NCBI RefSeq assembly: GCF_016900045.1
Contig: NZ_JACSNP010000014.1
Coordinates: 1-44,883 of the forward strand
DNA from: Fusobacterium mortiferum
Lineage (GTDB): Bacteria; Fusobacteriota; Fusobacteriia; Fusobacteriales; Fusobacteriaceae
Length of the DNA: 44,883 nucleotides
Reading direction: 5' to 3'
Below, piece by piece: positions 7,616 to 16,510 of the stretch. The translations under genes and the position numbers were made by a program. How positions within the stretch are numbered: the first letter of the stretch is position 1; every line of letters begins with the position of its first letter. The notes below the pieces were generated by a model. That model searched no databases, was not told where the DNA came from, and saw only the letters and a program-made list of their open reading frames with translations.

Positions 7616-10600
7616 CTAATCTATTACCTTTTCTACTTTTAATCCATCAAACATATATAGTTGTGGATCAGTATGTTGTTTAGCATCTGTTTCAGCTCCA
7701 AATCCAAATATTGGATTAGCTGGGAATGTAAGTAGTGTAAATTGAAGAGCTGCTCTCCACTCATAATCTCTAGCACTCAATACATACTCTTTCTCGAATG
7801 CCACTGACCATTGATAGTAACCCATCTCTTTTCCTATCTCAATTCCTATACCATCAAGTGATGATTTTCTTCTTCTTTCATCATCTTTTACTCTGTCTGT
7901 TAAGTCTTCATAAAATTTGGCATAAGTTTTTAAAATCCAACCCTCACTTGGTTTTCCTATCTTAGTAACTAGACTTAATTTATGCTCTCTATCAATTCTT
8001 GTCCACTTACTATTTTTCCAATTAGAGTTTTCTTCAACTTCATATCCTATACCAAATCTATTTTGGGAATAGAAAATTTTAAATTGAGTCTCTTCAAGAG
8101 AATCCCAATAATCTCCTGTTCTCTTATATCTCGCTTCATTTCTTTGTAACATTAAATTTACTTTAAAATTACGTTTATAATCTCCCATATCCGTAAAATT
8201 ATCATAAATACTTCTATTTAGTTTAAAATCTACATGATTTCTTTCTCTATTTCTTAATATATCTCTTACTCTATATATCTCTTGTGGAGTAAGTGAGGTA
8301 GAGTCTTTATCATACTCTATTTCAGCATATCTTCTAAGTTCCTCATCTGTAAATCTCTTGTCTCTGTATTCATATCTAAATGAGATTATATCAGAGTTTC
8401 TACTGTTATATTTTGTTCCATCTAAACTTAAATTTTTAGCTCCAGGCTCACTATGATCATATATTTCATAAGTAGCTCTATAATAATTTTCTACCTCTCC
8501 ACCATCTAAGAACGATAATCCATAAATTTGGTTTTTAACATCTAATTCTTTCTCTAATTTTGTGTAGTTCTTTCTATTATCTCTACCTTCACTAAAATCT
8601 AGTCCTAATTTGTTTTCATCAAAACTATATTCATAAGAGTATGTATTTAATGTAATTCTTTCTTTAGAATTATCCGGTGCATCATAGGCAAATCCATTTA
8701 CATAATATTTACCGTTATTATCTCCTATATCCCATACCTTTGAATCAATAGTATTATTTTGATAAGATAGCTTATGTTGAGCTATATAATAATCTATTCC
8801 ATAATTTCTAAAAGTATAATAGTTATAGTTTTCTCTATCTCTTGTTTCATCAGTATATTTTTTATCCTGTCCATAATTTAATACAACTGATTTATCTCCA
8901 TCTATTTTAAACTCTAAATCATTTTTTATAGCTTCACTATTCAACTCTTTAGTTGCTGGATTTTCTGCTCTTTTATAATCTATAGTATAAATAGTTTCTG
9001 TATTTCCTATTGTTGTACTAACAGAATCTACAACTTGGTAAATATTATCCTTATTTTTCAATCTGATATATTTAGCACTTCTGCCATCAGTATCACTGCC
9101 AAAATCTACATTTCCTGAATCATAATCATATCTTTGATAGAACAATGTTAAATTATTAGCCATAGATAAATCAACACTTCTATTGACATTATCCTCATTG
9201 TTAAATAGAGTCATTGTATGATTTAATTTCAATTGTGTTCTTACTGTAGAATCCTCACCTGTTGCAAAATTTCCTCTACCTCTATTACTATATGGATTGT
9301 ATCCTTTAGTATACTTATCGTATCTTAATCCACCAAATAGAGCAAGCTCTCCAAAATTATCTAAATCTATCTCATTTCTTTCAGCACTCACTTCATAAAA
9401 ATTTGACTCGTTTACATATTTTCTATATCCATCAGCAGTATATATTCCTGTTCTATCCCAAAACTCTTCCTTTGTCTGTCCACCAGCAAATGAAAATTTT
9501 GTAGTCTCATCAAATATGTTTACATATCCTCTCTGTTGCTCAAAATCGCTATATATAATATTTTCAAATCTATTATATTGTTTATCTCTAGCATTTCCCT
9601 TAATAACATCTTTTCTTAGTGGATCATCTTGTAAATCTAACACTCTAATTTCAGAGTAGTAATCATATCCAGGTTTTATCTTATAATCTCCATAGAAATC
9701 ATATTCACCTAAAGATACTCTTAAATCCTTAGTATCATACTTACTATACTCTCTTATTGTACTAGGAGAATAATCTGCTATGAAGTTAGTCCCGTACATA
9801 CTTTTATATCTAAGTAAATTATCTAAGTTTGGATCTCTTTCCCATAGTCCTAATCTTCTAAATCTATCTCCATTTTTTTCATCATAAGAGAAACCTATTT
9901 TTGTATCCTTATCTAAAAATTCAAATCCAAAATCTTCAGCTCTTGATTGAGTATCATTTAAGGTAGAACCTGGGTCCATATCATATAGATAATTGTAATA
10001 TCCACCAATTTTATAATCGTTGTTATCCTTTGTTAATTCAACTTGGCTAAATAGCTTATTATCTATTGTACTTCCATAAGAGATATCATCTACCTCATCA
10101 TACACCATCAACGCATATGTCTTTTTATCATCAGTTAATTTTAATCTACTTTTTAAGCTGATATCTCCATCTTCACCTAGATTCTTTAAATCAGCATCCA
10201 TACTGAAAAAACTCATTGTATTGGTTAAATTTGGTCTTTCTCCTTCTGCTTCAGTAGTTCCAAACTTTCCTTTATTTGCATAATCTATTACTATATCATC
10301 TAATCTAGGTATCATATTATAAGTGGCATTAATTGTGTTAAAATAAAGTGTTCCCTTATCTCCATGATAATCATGTGTATAATTTACTCTATATCTTTTA
10401 CTTCTCTCTTCATGTTCTATCTGTTCACCTACAGAAGCTCCATTTTTTAAACTTCCCTCTTTTGAGTAAACTAACCAATCATCAATATCCAATTTCATAG
10501 TACCAAAATTATCAGTCTTATACCAATTTTCCCATCTTCCTACTAGAAATCCCATTCTATCAGCAAATTTTGGAGCAAATCCTCCTACATACTTATCTCC

Positions 10601-11374
10601 TCTATCTCCATATAAAAATCCCCAGCTAGTATTCCAACCATAATAATCATCACTTCCCCATTGAGGAAAAAGTGGTACCAATGAACCTTGTCTAATATTA
10701 GCTCTAAACCAAGGAAATCTAAATGGAAGTTTACTTTCATCTTCAATATAAAAATCACTATTTTTTAAAGTGATCTGTTTCTCTGGCTCAATTATCATCT
10801 GTTCAGATAAAAAATGGTATCCAGCATTATTTGGATCTCTTGTATCAGCTATCTTATAGTCAGTAGTCAACCAACCATTATTTATAAATATTTTACTATC
10901 TCTATATTCAACTTTATCTCCACCAAAATATATTTTATCATTTGGCTTTTCTGCACCTGTTACTTTACCTACTTCTAAATATCCGTAGTTGTTATAAAAG
11001 TTTCCTTCACTTCCATCTAAAGCTACTTCTCCACCTTTTAAAGATTGTAAGCTAATATCTCCCATATCATTGGAAAAAAGAGTTTGTAACTCTCCATTGA
11101 TATAGGCTCTATTTTTTTCTATATCTCTTTTTAAATCATAAGTTTTTAACTCTAAATCTCCTTGTTTTAGATTTAGACCATTCTTTGATTTCATTGTATT
11201 ATTAATTAAATCTATTTCAACTTCATCTGTTCCCGCTAGAATAGAACCCTCTCTCTCTTTTTTTAGTTCTACTCCAGAGCTTGATATATCACCTATCACT
11301 GGTAACTTATCCAGTCCCAATATAGTCAGTGATACAACTATAAATGCTACCGCTAACCTTATTTTATCTCTCAT
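7616..11374 (-). CDS. lptD: Large outer-membrane beta-barrel protein, LptD-like (LPS assembly)
   Basis: A 1252-aa exported protein that I read as the LptD/OstA family protein inserting LPS into the outer membrane. Residues 1-20 form a signal peptide or membrane anchor. Residues about 45-180 are beta-rich repeats like the OstA/LptA jellyroll. The segment around 215-285 (LPFRFPWFRANIRQ, then PLFPQWG and GRWENWY) resembles the LptD junction between jellyroll and barrel. The rest is alternating aromatic and charged beta strands. It is far longer than E. coli LptD (784 aa) and contains no cysteine, so the disulfide pairs that mature E. coli LptD are absent. The C-terminus runs past the last apparent strand and does not end in an aromatic residue. 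rfaE2 3 kb away supports an LPS-making cell. It could alternatively be another large porin-like barrel. Confidence 0.7.
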   Translation of the reverse strand: MRDKIRLAVAFIVVSLTILGLDKLPVIGDISSSGVELKKEREGSILAGTDEVEIDLINNTMKSKNGLNLKQGDLELKTYDLKRDIEKNRAYINGELQTLFSNDMGDISLQSLKGGEVALDGSEGNFYNNYGYLEVGKVTGAEKPNDKIYFGGDKVEYRDSKIFINNGWLTTDYKIADTRDPNNAGYHFLSEQMIIEPEKQITLKNSDFYIEDESKLPFRFPWFRANIRQGSLVPLFPQWGSDDYYGWNTSWGFLYGDRGDKYVGGFAPKFADRMGFLVGRWENWYKTDNFGTMKLDIDDWLVYSKEGSLKNGASVGEQIEHEERSKRYRVNYTHDYHGDKGTLYFNTINATYNMIPRLDDIVIDYANKGKFGTTEAEGERPNLTNTMSFFSMDADLKNLGEDGDISLKSRLKLTDDKKTYALMVYDEVDDISYGSTIDNKLFSQVELTKDNNDYKIGGYYNYLYDMDPGSTLNDTQSRAEDFGFEFLDKDTKIGFSYDEKNGDRFRRLGLWERDPNLDNLLRYKSMYGTNFIADYSPSTIREYSKYDTKDLRVSLGEYDFYGDYKIKPGYDYYSEIRVLDLQDDPLRKDVIKGNARDKQYNRFENIIYSDFEQQRGYVNIFDETTKFSFAGGQTKEEFWDRTGIYTADGYRKYVNESNFYEVSAERNEIDLDNFGELALFGGLRYDKYTKGYNPYSNRGRGNFATGEDSTVRTQLKLNHTMTLFNNEDNVNRSVDLSMANNLTLFYQRYDYDSGNVDFGSDTDGRSAKYIRLKNKDNIYQVVDSVSTTIGNTETIYTIDYKRAENPATKELNSEAIKNDLEFKIDGDKSVVLNYGQDKKYTDETRDRENYNYYTFRNYGIDYYIAQHKLSYQNNTIDSKVWDIGDNNGKYYVNGFAYDAPDNSKERITLNTYSYEYSFDENKLGLDFSEGRDNRKNYTKLEKELDVKNQIYGLSFLDGGEVENYYRATYEIYDHSEPGAKNLSLDGTKYNSRNSDIISFRYEYRDKRFTDEELRRYAEIEYDKDSTSLTPQEIYRVRDILRNRERNHVDFKLNRSIYDNFTDMGDYKRNFKVNLMLQRNEARYKRTGDYWDSLEETQFKIFYSQNRFGIGYEVEENSNWKNSKWTRIDREHKLSLVTKIGKPSEGWILKTYAKFYEDLTDRVKDDERRRKSSLDGIGIEIGKEMGYYQWSVAFEKEYVLSARDYEWRAALQFTLLTFPANPIFGFGAETDAKQHTDPQLYMFDGLKVEKVID

Positions 11375-11412
11375 AACTGAAGTCCTCTCTCCAAACTAAA
11401 TACTATTAGGTA

Positions 11413-11421
11413 ATTATACCA
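11413..11421 (-). promoter_or_regulatory. Extended -10 promoter of lptD-like gene
   Basis: On the minus strand TGG followed by TATAAT (11421-11413), about 40 bases before the lptD-like ATG. The -35 region is a weak match, as allowed for extended -10 promoters. Confidence 0.5.
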
Positions 11422-11464
11422 TATTTATAAAATAATTTACATAGGTTTTTCATTTTTCCTACAA

Positions 11465-11514
11465 AAATAAAAACTGGGGCTGTTGCAATTTTTTTAAATG
11501 CAACACCCTCAGTC
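11465..11514 (-). terminator. Terminator of trxA
   Basis: A near-perfect 15-base stem (11473-11487 with 11499-11513) with a T-rich tail on the minus strand, immediately after the thioredoxin stop codon. Confidence 0.8.
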
Positions 11515-11518
11515 TCCA

Positions 11519-11836
11519 TTATCTTAGCTCATATAATTTTTCTCTAAGTTCTTCTTTGGATTTTAGTCCATTTATTTGATAAATTTTATTCCCTGCATCC
11601 ATAAACATAGTAACAGGTACACTTGTAATTCCAAATTCAGTAGCTAAATTTGGATTTTCATCTACATTTACCTTAAATATCTTTATACTTTCCTCTTTAG
11701 ATATAGTCTCTAAAATAGGAGTCATTATTTTACATGGTCCACACCAATCTGCAATGAAGTTTAAAATTATAAGACCTTTTTCATCTTTAATACTTTCACT
11801 AAAATTTGTATCATCTAAATTTATTAAAGTATTCAA
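11519..11836 (-). CDS. trxA: Thioredoxin
   Basis: A 105-aa thioredoxin, a cytoplasmic disulfide reductase. The active site WCGPC lies at about residues 31-35 and the cis-proline is in SVPVT near 73. Length and fold match standard thioredoxins, without a signal peptide. The best start is TTG at 11836, preceded by AGGAGGATAAA. It has its own promoter just upstream, but stands directly behind the rubredoxin/FAD oxidoreductase gene. That enzyme lacks the CxxC redox centre of thioredoxin reductase, so it is not the obvious partner. No thioredoxin reductase gene is in the window. Confidence 0.95.
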   Translation of the reverse strand: MNTLINLDDTNFSESIKDEKGLIILNFIADWCGPCKIMTPILETISKEESIKIFKVNVDENPNLATEFGITSVPVTMFMDAGNKIYQINGLKSKEELREKLYELR

Positions 11837-11895
11837 TTTATCCTCCTAATTTCTGAAAATTCTTAATTTTAGTAGTTAGAAGTTGCTCGCTTATA

Positions 11896-11923
11896 ATTTT
11901 ACCTTAATTTTAAAAAAAATCAA
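11896..11923 (-). promoter_or_regulatory. Promoter of trxA
   Basis: TTGATT at 11923-11918, a 16-base spacer and TAAAAT at 11901-11896 on the minus strand, located right after the stop codon of the upstream reductase gene. Confidence 0.5.
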
Positions 11924-11926
11924 GTA

Positions 11927-13252
11927 TTAATTATAAATTTTTATTAAAATTTGATTTTTTCTAGTCTCTTCTCTAACAGCTTTTATTACAGCTACAGATT
12001 TTGAAATATCCCCAATTAAAAGGGCTCCTTTTAATATATCATTTTTAAAGAAGAATTTTTTATACATATCTCTTGTTTCATTATAATCTTCTACAATCTC
12101 TGTACAATCAGCTTGACATTTTACCTCACCAATAGAAAGAAGTTGTGTATTCATTCCTTCAAAACTTAGTGGTTGTATTTGCTCAGTATAAACTTTTTCA
12201 TCTCCACAAATATTTGCTCCAACTATCTTTCCTTGTTCCATAGCTACTTGCCAAAGTCCAATTATTCTTCCATTGTACTCAGCTATATCTCCACAAGCAT
12301 AAACATCTTTAAGAGATGTTTCCATTCTTTCATTTACTATAATTCCTCTATTTACTTCTATACCACTTGAAATAGCAAACTCTTTATTTGGAGCTATTCC
12401 AGCACTTATTATTACAAGCTCAGCTTCAATTTCTTTACCATCTTTTAAAAGAACTTTCTCTACTTTTCCATCTCCAGCAAATCCTTTTATCTCTACTCCA
12501 GTTAATATATTAACTTCTGAAGTTTTTATCATTCTCTCTAAAAGAGCACTTCCTTTTTCATCTAATTGTTTAGGTAAAACTCTTGGCATAACCTCTAATA
12601 CTGTTACATTAGCTCCTAAGTTCTTTATTCCCCAAGCAGCTTCTAATCCAAGAACCCCTCCTCCTATTACAACAACATTTTTACATTTTTTAGCTATCTC
12701 TTTTATCTCTAGAGTCTCTTCTAACTCTCTTATAACTCTTACTCCAGCTAATTCTTTATTTTCAAAAGGTGGAACAAAACATCTAGCACCACTTGCTATA
12801 ACTAAGAAATCATACTTTAATTTTTCTCCATTTGAGATAGTAACTGCTTTCTCTTCACACAAAATAGCAGTAACTTCCTCATTTAACATAACTTTTATAT
12901 TTCTTTCATCATACCAACTTTGTTTCTTTATCTCCATTCTCTCCATTGGTATATCTGTATCTAATATCTCAGTAAGTCTTGTTCTGTAATATGGTAGATA
13001 TTTTTCCTTCGAAATTATTGTTATTCTCGCTTTTTTATTTCTTGTACTTATTGTATCGGCAGCATTTACAGCAGCTACTCCACCACCTATAATAATTACA
13101 TCTACTTCTCTTTCAATAGAGTTAGCAGATACATCTACCTCTACTAATTCAAAAAGCTCTTGACCTACACCACAAACTGGGCAAGTAGCAGGCTTCTTAT
13201 CATAATCAAATAACTCATCACAAACTGTACATCTCCATTTTTTTACTAACAT
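11927..13252 (-). CDS. Rubredoxin-domain NAD(P)H/FAD oxidoreductase
   Basis: A 441-aa redox enzyme. Residues 6-28 form a rubredoxin-like iron site with the short spacing seen at the end of rubrerythrins (C8, C11, C24, C27). It is followed by a pyridine-nucleotide oxidoreductase body: FAD-binding IIGGGVAAVNAA at about 54-65, NAD(P)-binding VVIGGGVLGLEAAWG, and the FAD-contacting YACGDIAE. There is no active-site disulfide, so it resembles NAD(P)H:rubredoxin oxidoreductases that drive oxygen or peroxide reduction in anaerobes. The longer open frame runs back to 13378 inside tsaB, but that part is lysine-rich read-through sequence. The ATG at 13252 has GAGGTG five bases upstream, so I start there. 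Electron acceptor unknown. Confidence 0.85.
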   Translation of the reverse strand: MLVKKWRCTVCDELFDYDKKPATCPVCGVGQELFELVEVDVSANSIEREVDVIIIGGGVAAVNAADTISTRNKKARITIISKEKYLPYYRTRLTEILDTDIPMERMEIKKQSWYDERNIKVMLNEEVTAILCEEKAVTISNGEKLKYDFLVIASGARCFVPPFENKELAGVRVIRELEETLEIKEIAKKCKNVVVIGGGVLGLEAAWGIKNLGANVTVLEVMPRVLPKQLDEKGSALLERMIKTSEVNILTGVEIKGFAGDGKVEKVLLKDGKEIEAELVIISAGIAPNKEFAISSGIEVNRGIIVNERMETSLKDVYACGDIAEYNGRIIGLWQVAMEQGKIVGANICGDEKVYTEQIQPLSFEGMNTQLLSIGEVKCQADCTEIVEDYNETRDMYKKFFFKNDILKGALLIGDISKSVAVIKAVREETRKNQILIKIYN

Positions 13253-13310
13253 CATTTCACCTCTTAAATTATCTAAATATCCTTCCCTACAAGATTTTTT
13301 TAACCATATT

Positions 13311-14012
13311 TTATTTACTATTCTTTTCTTTTGCTTCTCTTTCCTCTTTTTCTCTTTCAGCTTGAGATTTATTAACATAGAATGGCTCTAAAGTATATAA
13401 ATTTTCCTCTTCCATCTCAACAGCTAATTGAGCTGCTAAAACACTTCTTGGAATAGAGTTTCCCTTTGAGATAATTATAGCATTTTCTCCCATACTATCT
13501 TTTATTACTTTCTCATATGCAGTAGCTCCATCTCCACAGAAAATTACTTTCCTATCTTTAACCTCTTCTAAAAGAGTTTTCAGCTCTCCATCTTTATACT
13601 CTGTAATTCTTTTAAATCCTTCTTTTTTTTCATAAATTGAGTAATACACTCTCTCTTTTCTGGCATCTAAAAGTGGGATTACAATTCCCTCTCCAGCTTC
13701 TATATTTTGAACTAGTAGATCTAATTCATTTATTCCAACTATACTTTTCTTTGTACCATAGCACAATCCCTTAGCTACAGCTACCCCTATTCTTATTCCT
13801 GTAAAAGAACCAGGTCCTACAGATACAGCCACCCTATCTACATCTTTTATTGAAAGTTTTGTCATCTTAAATAAATTATCTATCATATTCATTATTACAG
13901 CTGAATGATTTACTTTTATATAAAGATTTAATTCTCCAATGACTCCTATTTTATCATCATAAAGAGAAACACTCCCTATCTTAGTAGATGTATCAATTGC
14001 TAAAACCAACAT
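13311..14012 (-). CDS. tsaB: tRNA t6A biosynthesis protein TsaB
   Basis: Partner and activator of TsaD in the universal t6A37 modification of tRNAs reading ANN codons. The 233-aa protein starts with LVLAIDTSTKIGSVSLY and has the VGPGSFTGIRIGVA segment (about 69-82) typical of TsaB, an inactive ASKHA-fold relative of TsaD. It overlaps tsaE by 20 bases, consistent with coupled translation. TsaC and TsaD are not in this window. The C-terminus is charged (about 218-233, mostly Lys and Glu) and reads into the leader of the next gene. Confidence 0.93.
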   Translation of the reverse strand: MLVLAIDTSTKIGSVSLYDDKIGVIGELNLYIKVNHSAVIMNMIDNLFKMTKLSIKDVDRVAVSVGPGSFTGIRIGVAVAKGLCYGTKKSIVGINELDLLVQNIEAGEGIVIPLLDARKERVYYSIYEKKEGFKRITEYKDGELKTLLEEVKDRKVIFCGDGATAYEKVIKDSMGENAIIISKGNSIPRSVLAAQLAVEMEEENLYTLEPFYVNKSQAEREKEEREAKEKNSK

Positions 14013-14457
14013 AGTTTAACATCTCCCTCTCTTTCTCTTCATTTTCCACATATCTTATTTCAACTTCACGAGTATTTTCAGTATGGTAATTAAGTTTCAC
14101 CTCTATATACTCTTTCGGTAACTCACTCTCTATAATATTTGCCCATTCTATAAGAAGTACTCCACCACTATTTAAATAGTCCTCATACCCTACTTCATAT
14201 ATCTCCTCTGCTTCACCTAAACGATAAACATCAAAATGATATAGTGGTAATCTTCCATCAAGATATTCTAAGACATAGTTAAATGTTGGACTTTTAATAT
14301 TTTCATTAACACCTAATCTCTTTGCAAATTTTTGAGAAAATGTTGTCTTTCCAGTTCCTAAATCTCCTATAAGAGCTATAACTGTATTTTCACTAGAAAA
14401 GTCTGCCAACTTCTCCGCTAACAGATTTAACTCCTCAAATGTGAGAACTTTGTTCAT
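13993..14457 (-). CDS. tsaE: tRNA t6A biosynthesis ATPase TsaE
   Basis: The ATPase that resets the TsaBD complex during t6A synthesis. The protein (154 aa with the chosen start) has the Walker A GDLGTGKT at 31-38, the conserved SPTFNYVLEY segment near 60, HFDVYRL near 75-81 and LLIEWA near 104-109. An upstream ATG at 14478 is possible, but GGAGGAG sits ideally before the ATG at 14457. It overlaps rfaE2 upstream by 23 bases and tsaB downstream by 20, so the three genes are translated from one message. Confidence 0.93.
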   Translation of the reverse strand: MNKVLTFEELNLLAEKLADFSSENTVIALIGDLGTGKTTFSQKFAKRLGVNENIKSPTFNYVLEYLDGRLPLYHFDVYRLGEAEEIYEVGYEDYLNSGGVLLIEWANIIESELPKEYIEVKLNYHTENTREVEIRYVENEEKEREMLNYVGFSN

Positions 14458-14941
14458 TTTCTCCTCCCTTTTTTTCATCTTTAAATTGTATCTTTTTTAC
14501 TATATTAGTAGTTGATTTTCCCTCTACAAAAGATAGTATTCTTACCTCTCCACCATTTTTTTCAATTACTGCTGTTTCTGGAAGTTGATCTTTTGTATAA
14601 TCTCCACCTTTAACATGAATAGATGGCTTTATCTTCTCTAATGTTTCTATTGGAGTTAACTCATCAAATATAAGTGTAAAATCTACAGCTTTCAATCCAG
14701 ATAACATCTCAGCTCTATCTATCTCATTATTTATAGGTCTAGTAGGTCCTTTTAAACTTCTTACAGACTTATCTGAATTTACTCCTACTATAAGAACATC
14801 TCCCTGTTTTTTAGCTTCATTTAGATATCTTAAATGTCCAACATGTAAAATATCAAAACAACCATTTGTAAATACAACTTTTTTACCTTGTAATTTTAAC
14901 TCTTCTATTACTCTTGCTGCTGTCTCTCTACTCAATATCAT
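14435..14941 (-). CDS. rfaE2: D-glycero-beta-D-manno-heptose 1-phosphate adenylyltransferase
   Basis: Transfers AMP to heptose 1-phosphate, giving ADP-heptose for the LPS inner core. The 168-aa protein is the stand-alone nucleotidyltransferase half of HldE: TNGCFDILHVGH at 25-36 with the HxGH signature at 33-36, GVNSDKSVRSLKGPTRPI at about 53-70, VKGGDY near 110 and a late STT motif. The ATG at 14941 is preceded by GGGAGGT; earlier ATGs lack such a site. The kinase half is not nearby. It begins an overlapped unit with tsaE and tsaB, with no obvious biochemical link. Confidence 0.9.
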   Translation of the reverse strand: MILSRETAARVIEELKLQGKKVVFTNGCFDILHVGHLRYLNEAKKQGDVLIVGVNSDKSVRSLKGPTRPINNEIDRAEMLSGLKAVDFTLIFDELTPIETLEKIKPSIHVKGGDYTKDQLPETAVIEKNGGEVRILSFVEGKSTTNIVKKIQFKDEKKGGENEQSSHI

Positions 14942-14979
14942 AATACTACCTCCCATATACAAGTTTATTTTCTGTATAT

Positions 14980-15009
14980 ATTTTATCATATTTATATAGT
15001 GAGTTGCAA
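14980..15009 (-). promoter_or_regulatory. Promoter of rfaE2-tsaE-tsaB-reductase unit
   Basis: TTGCAA at 15009-15004, an 18-base spacer and an extended -10, TGA then TAAAAT (14988-14980), on the minus strand. It starts a few bases after the nudL stop. Confidence 0.55.
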
Positions 15010-15013
15010 ATGT

Positions 15014-15652
15014 TTAAAAGTTTATCTCTACTCTTTCTTTTGTATATAGTTCTATAAACTCATATATAATCTCTGCTGTAAGTCCCCAAATCATCTCTCC
15101 TTGAAAATTATAAAAATAGACCTCTCTTTCTCTTCCAGACCATGAACTCCCATATCTAGCTGGTAGCTTTAACTCACTTGTTGAAAAAAGTGGCTTATTT
15201 TCTACTCCTATTTTCTCTACTCTTGGAATATTGTTTCTAAAAAAATCTATTGGTACTAAAAGAACTCTTTCAACTTCATCTCTATTATAATTTAACTCCT
15301 CTATAGACTCTATATCTATATACCCAGCATAAACTTCTAATATTATTCCATTAGGGCTTACCAACGTTCCAAATTTTCCTAATACCCTTATCTTTTCCTT
15401 TGATACCCCTAACTCCTCTATTGTTTCTCTAATAGCTGTATTCTCAGTTGTTTTATCACTCACCTCATATTTTCCACCAGGAAAAGATATCTCCCCTCCC
15501 TGTCTTATATGAAAAGCTCTTTTTTCCAACACTATATATTCACTTTCCTCCATTGTTACTATTCCTATAAAAACTGCTGAATTTATATATCTCTCTTGAC
15601 CAATTATTCTCTTTTCTCCATCTTGTAATATATTCAGTATCTTTTTTTCCAC
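15014..15652 (-). CDS. nudL: Nudix hydrolase, CoA pyrophosphatase type
   Basis: Probably hydrolyses coenzyme A or its thioesters to 3'-phospho-AMP and phosphopantetheine. The 212-aa protein shows the CoA-specific signature ahead of the Nudix box (EKRAFHIRQGG at 43-53, then SFPGG at 56-60), followed by the metal-binding RETIEELG at 75-82. The spacing between FPGG and RE equals that of E. coli NudL. The start is GTG at 15652, with GGAGGTGATAAA upstream. It is transcribed toward the rfaE2 promoter. No terminator separates them, so some readthrough is possible. Confidence 0.85.
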   Translation of the reverse strand: MEKKILNILQDGEKRIIGQERYINSAVFIGIVTMEESEYIVLEKRAFHIRQGGEISFPGGKYEVSDKTTENTAIRETIEELGVSKEKIRVLGKFGTLVSPNGIILEVYAGYIDIESIEELNYNRDEVERVLLVPIDFFRNNIPRVEKIGVENKPLFSTSELKLPARYGSSWSGREREVYFYNFQGEMIWGLTAEIIYEFIELYTKERVEINF

Positions 15653-15672
15653 TTTATCACCTCCATTACTTT

Positions 15673-15727
15673 TAAAAAAAAGAAGAAAAATTTCTCTCCT
15701 TAATTAGAGGTGAATCTTTCTTCTTTG
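15673..15727 (-). terminator. Terminator of upp
   Basis: A stem of about 10 bp (15679-15688 with 15717-15726), with a second inner pairing, is followed on the minus strand by an eight-base T run. It lies between upp and nudL. Confidence 0.75.
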
Positions 15728-15759
15728 TTATACTTATTTATCTTTTGATTTAGAAGATA

Positions 15760-16383
15760 CTATTTTGTTCCAAATATTCTGTCTCCACAATCTCCAAGTC
15801 CTGGATATATATATCCCTCTGCTGTAAGTCCTTGGTCTATCTTAGCTGTATATATAGCTACATCTGGATGTTTATTTAATAATTTTGCTATTCCCTCTGG
15901 AGCAGCTACAAGACACATAAATATAATATCTTTTACTCCTTGATTTTTTAAATAATCAATTGCATAAACAGCTGAACCTCCAGTTGCTAGCATAGGATCT
16001 ACAACTATTACCTTTCTTGAAGTTATATCTACAGGAAGCTTGCAGTAATAATATACTGGTTCTAAAGTTTCTTCATTTCTATATACTCCTATATGCCCAA
16101 TTTTTGCTGTTGGTATAAGATCTAATATTCCATCTGTCATCCCTAGTCCAGCTCTTAAAATCGGTACAATAGCTAATCTATCTTGAAGTTCACATCCCAC
16201 TGTTGTCATAAGTGGTGTAGTAACCTCTTTATCTTGTAATTTAAGATTTTTTGTTGCTTCATATGTCATAAGTTTAGCTATCTCATTTAGATTTTCTCTA
16301 AATGATTTAGTATCCGTTTCAATACTTCTCATTATTGTTAATTTGTGTTGAATTAGTGGGTGATTAATCTCTATTACTGCCAT
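15760..16383 (-). CDS. upp: Uracil phosphoribosyltransferase
   Basis: Salvages uracil to UMP using PRPP. The 207-aa length is standard. The PRPP-binding loop [11 protein letters not shown] (about 127-137) and the uracil-contacting [18 protein letters not shown]-terminus are clear. The start region [19 protein letters not shown] is highly conserved in this family. GGAGG lies upstream of the ATG, and a TATAAT (minus strand, 16420-16415) is a possible -10 without a good -35. It is a single-gene unit, with its own terminator and the rpmE terminator upstream. Confidence 0.97.
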   Translation of the reverse strand: MAVIEINHPLIQHKLTIMRSIETDTKSFRENLNEIAKLMTYEATKNLKLQDKEVTTPLMTTVGCELQDRLAIVPILRAGLGMTDGILDLIPTAKIGHIGVYRNEETLEPVYYYCKLPVDITSRKVIVVDPMLATGGSAVYAIDYLKNQGVKDIIFMCLVAAPEGIAKLLNKHPDVAIYTAKIDQGLTAEGYIYPGLGDCGDRIFGTK

Positions 16384-16462
16384 TTGTTCCTCCTTATATT
16401 TTTATTATATAGTTATTATACTATATTTTTTCTAAAAGAAAAATATTTATTTAAGTAATTTT

Positions 16463-16499
16463 TTAAAACAAAAGAGCAGGATATTAAATCCTGCTCTTC
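16463..16499 (-). terminator. Terminator of rpmE
   Basis: A perfect 11-bp GC-containing stem (16472-16482 with 16488-16498) with a 5-base loop, followed on the minus strand by TTTGTTTTAA. It lies 12 bases past the rpmE stop. Confidence 0.88.
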
Positions 16500-16510
16500 T
16501 CATCATTAAA

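Noticed and set aside
11870..11877. TAGTAGTT, identical to one arm of the glycogen operon repeat, in the trxA leader
   Set aside because: No second arm is present, and an 8-base AT-rich match can occur by chance in this sequence.
13253..13378. N-terminal extension of the rubredoxin/FAD reductase into tsaB
   Set aside because: The extra 42 residues are Lys- and Arg-rich read-through of the tsaB 3' end in another frame, and the ATG at 13252 has a proper ribosome binding site.
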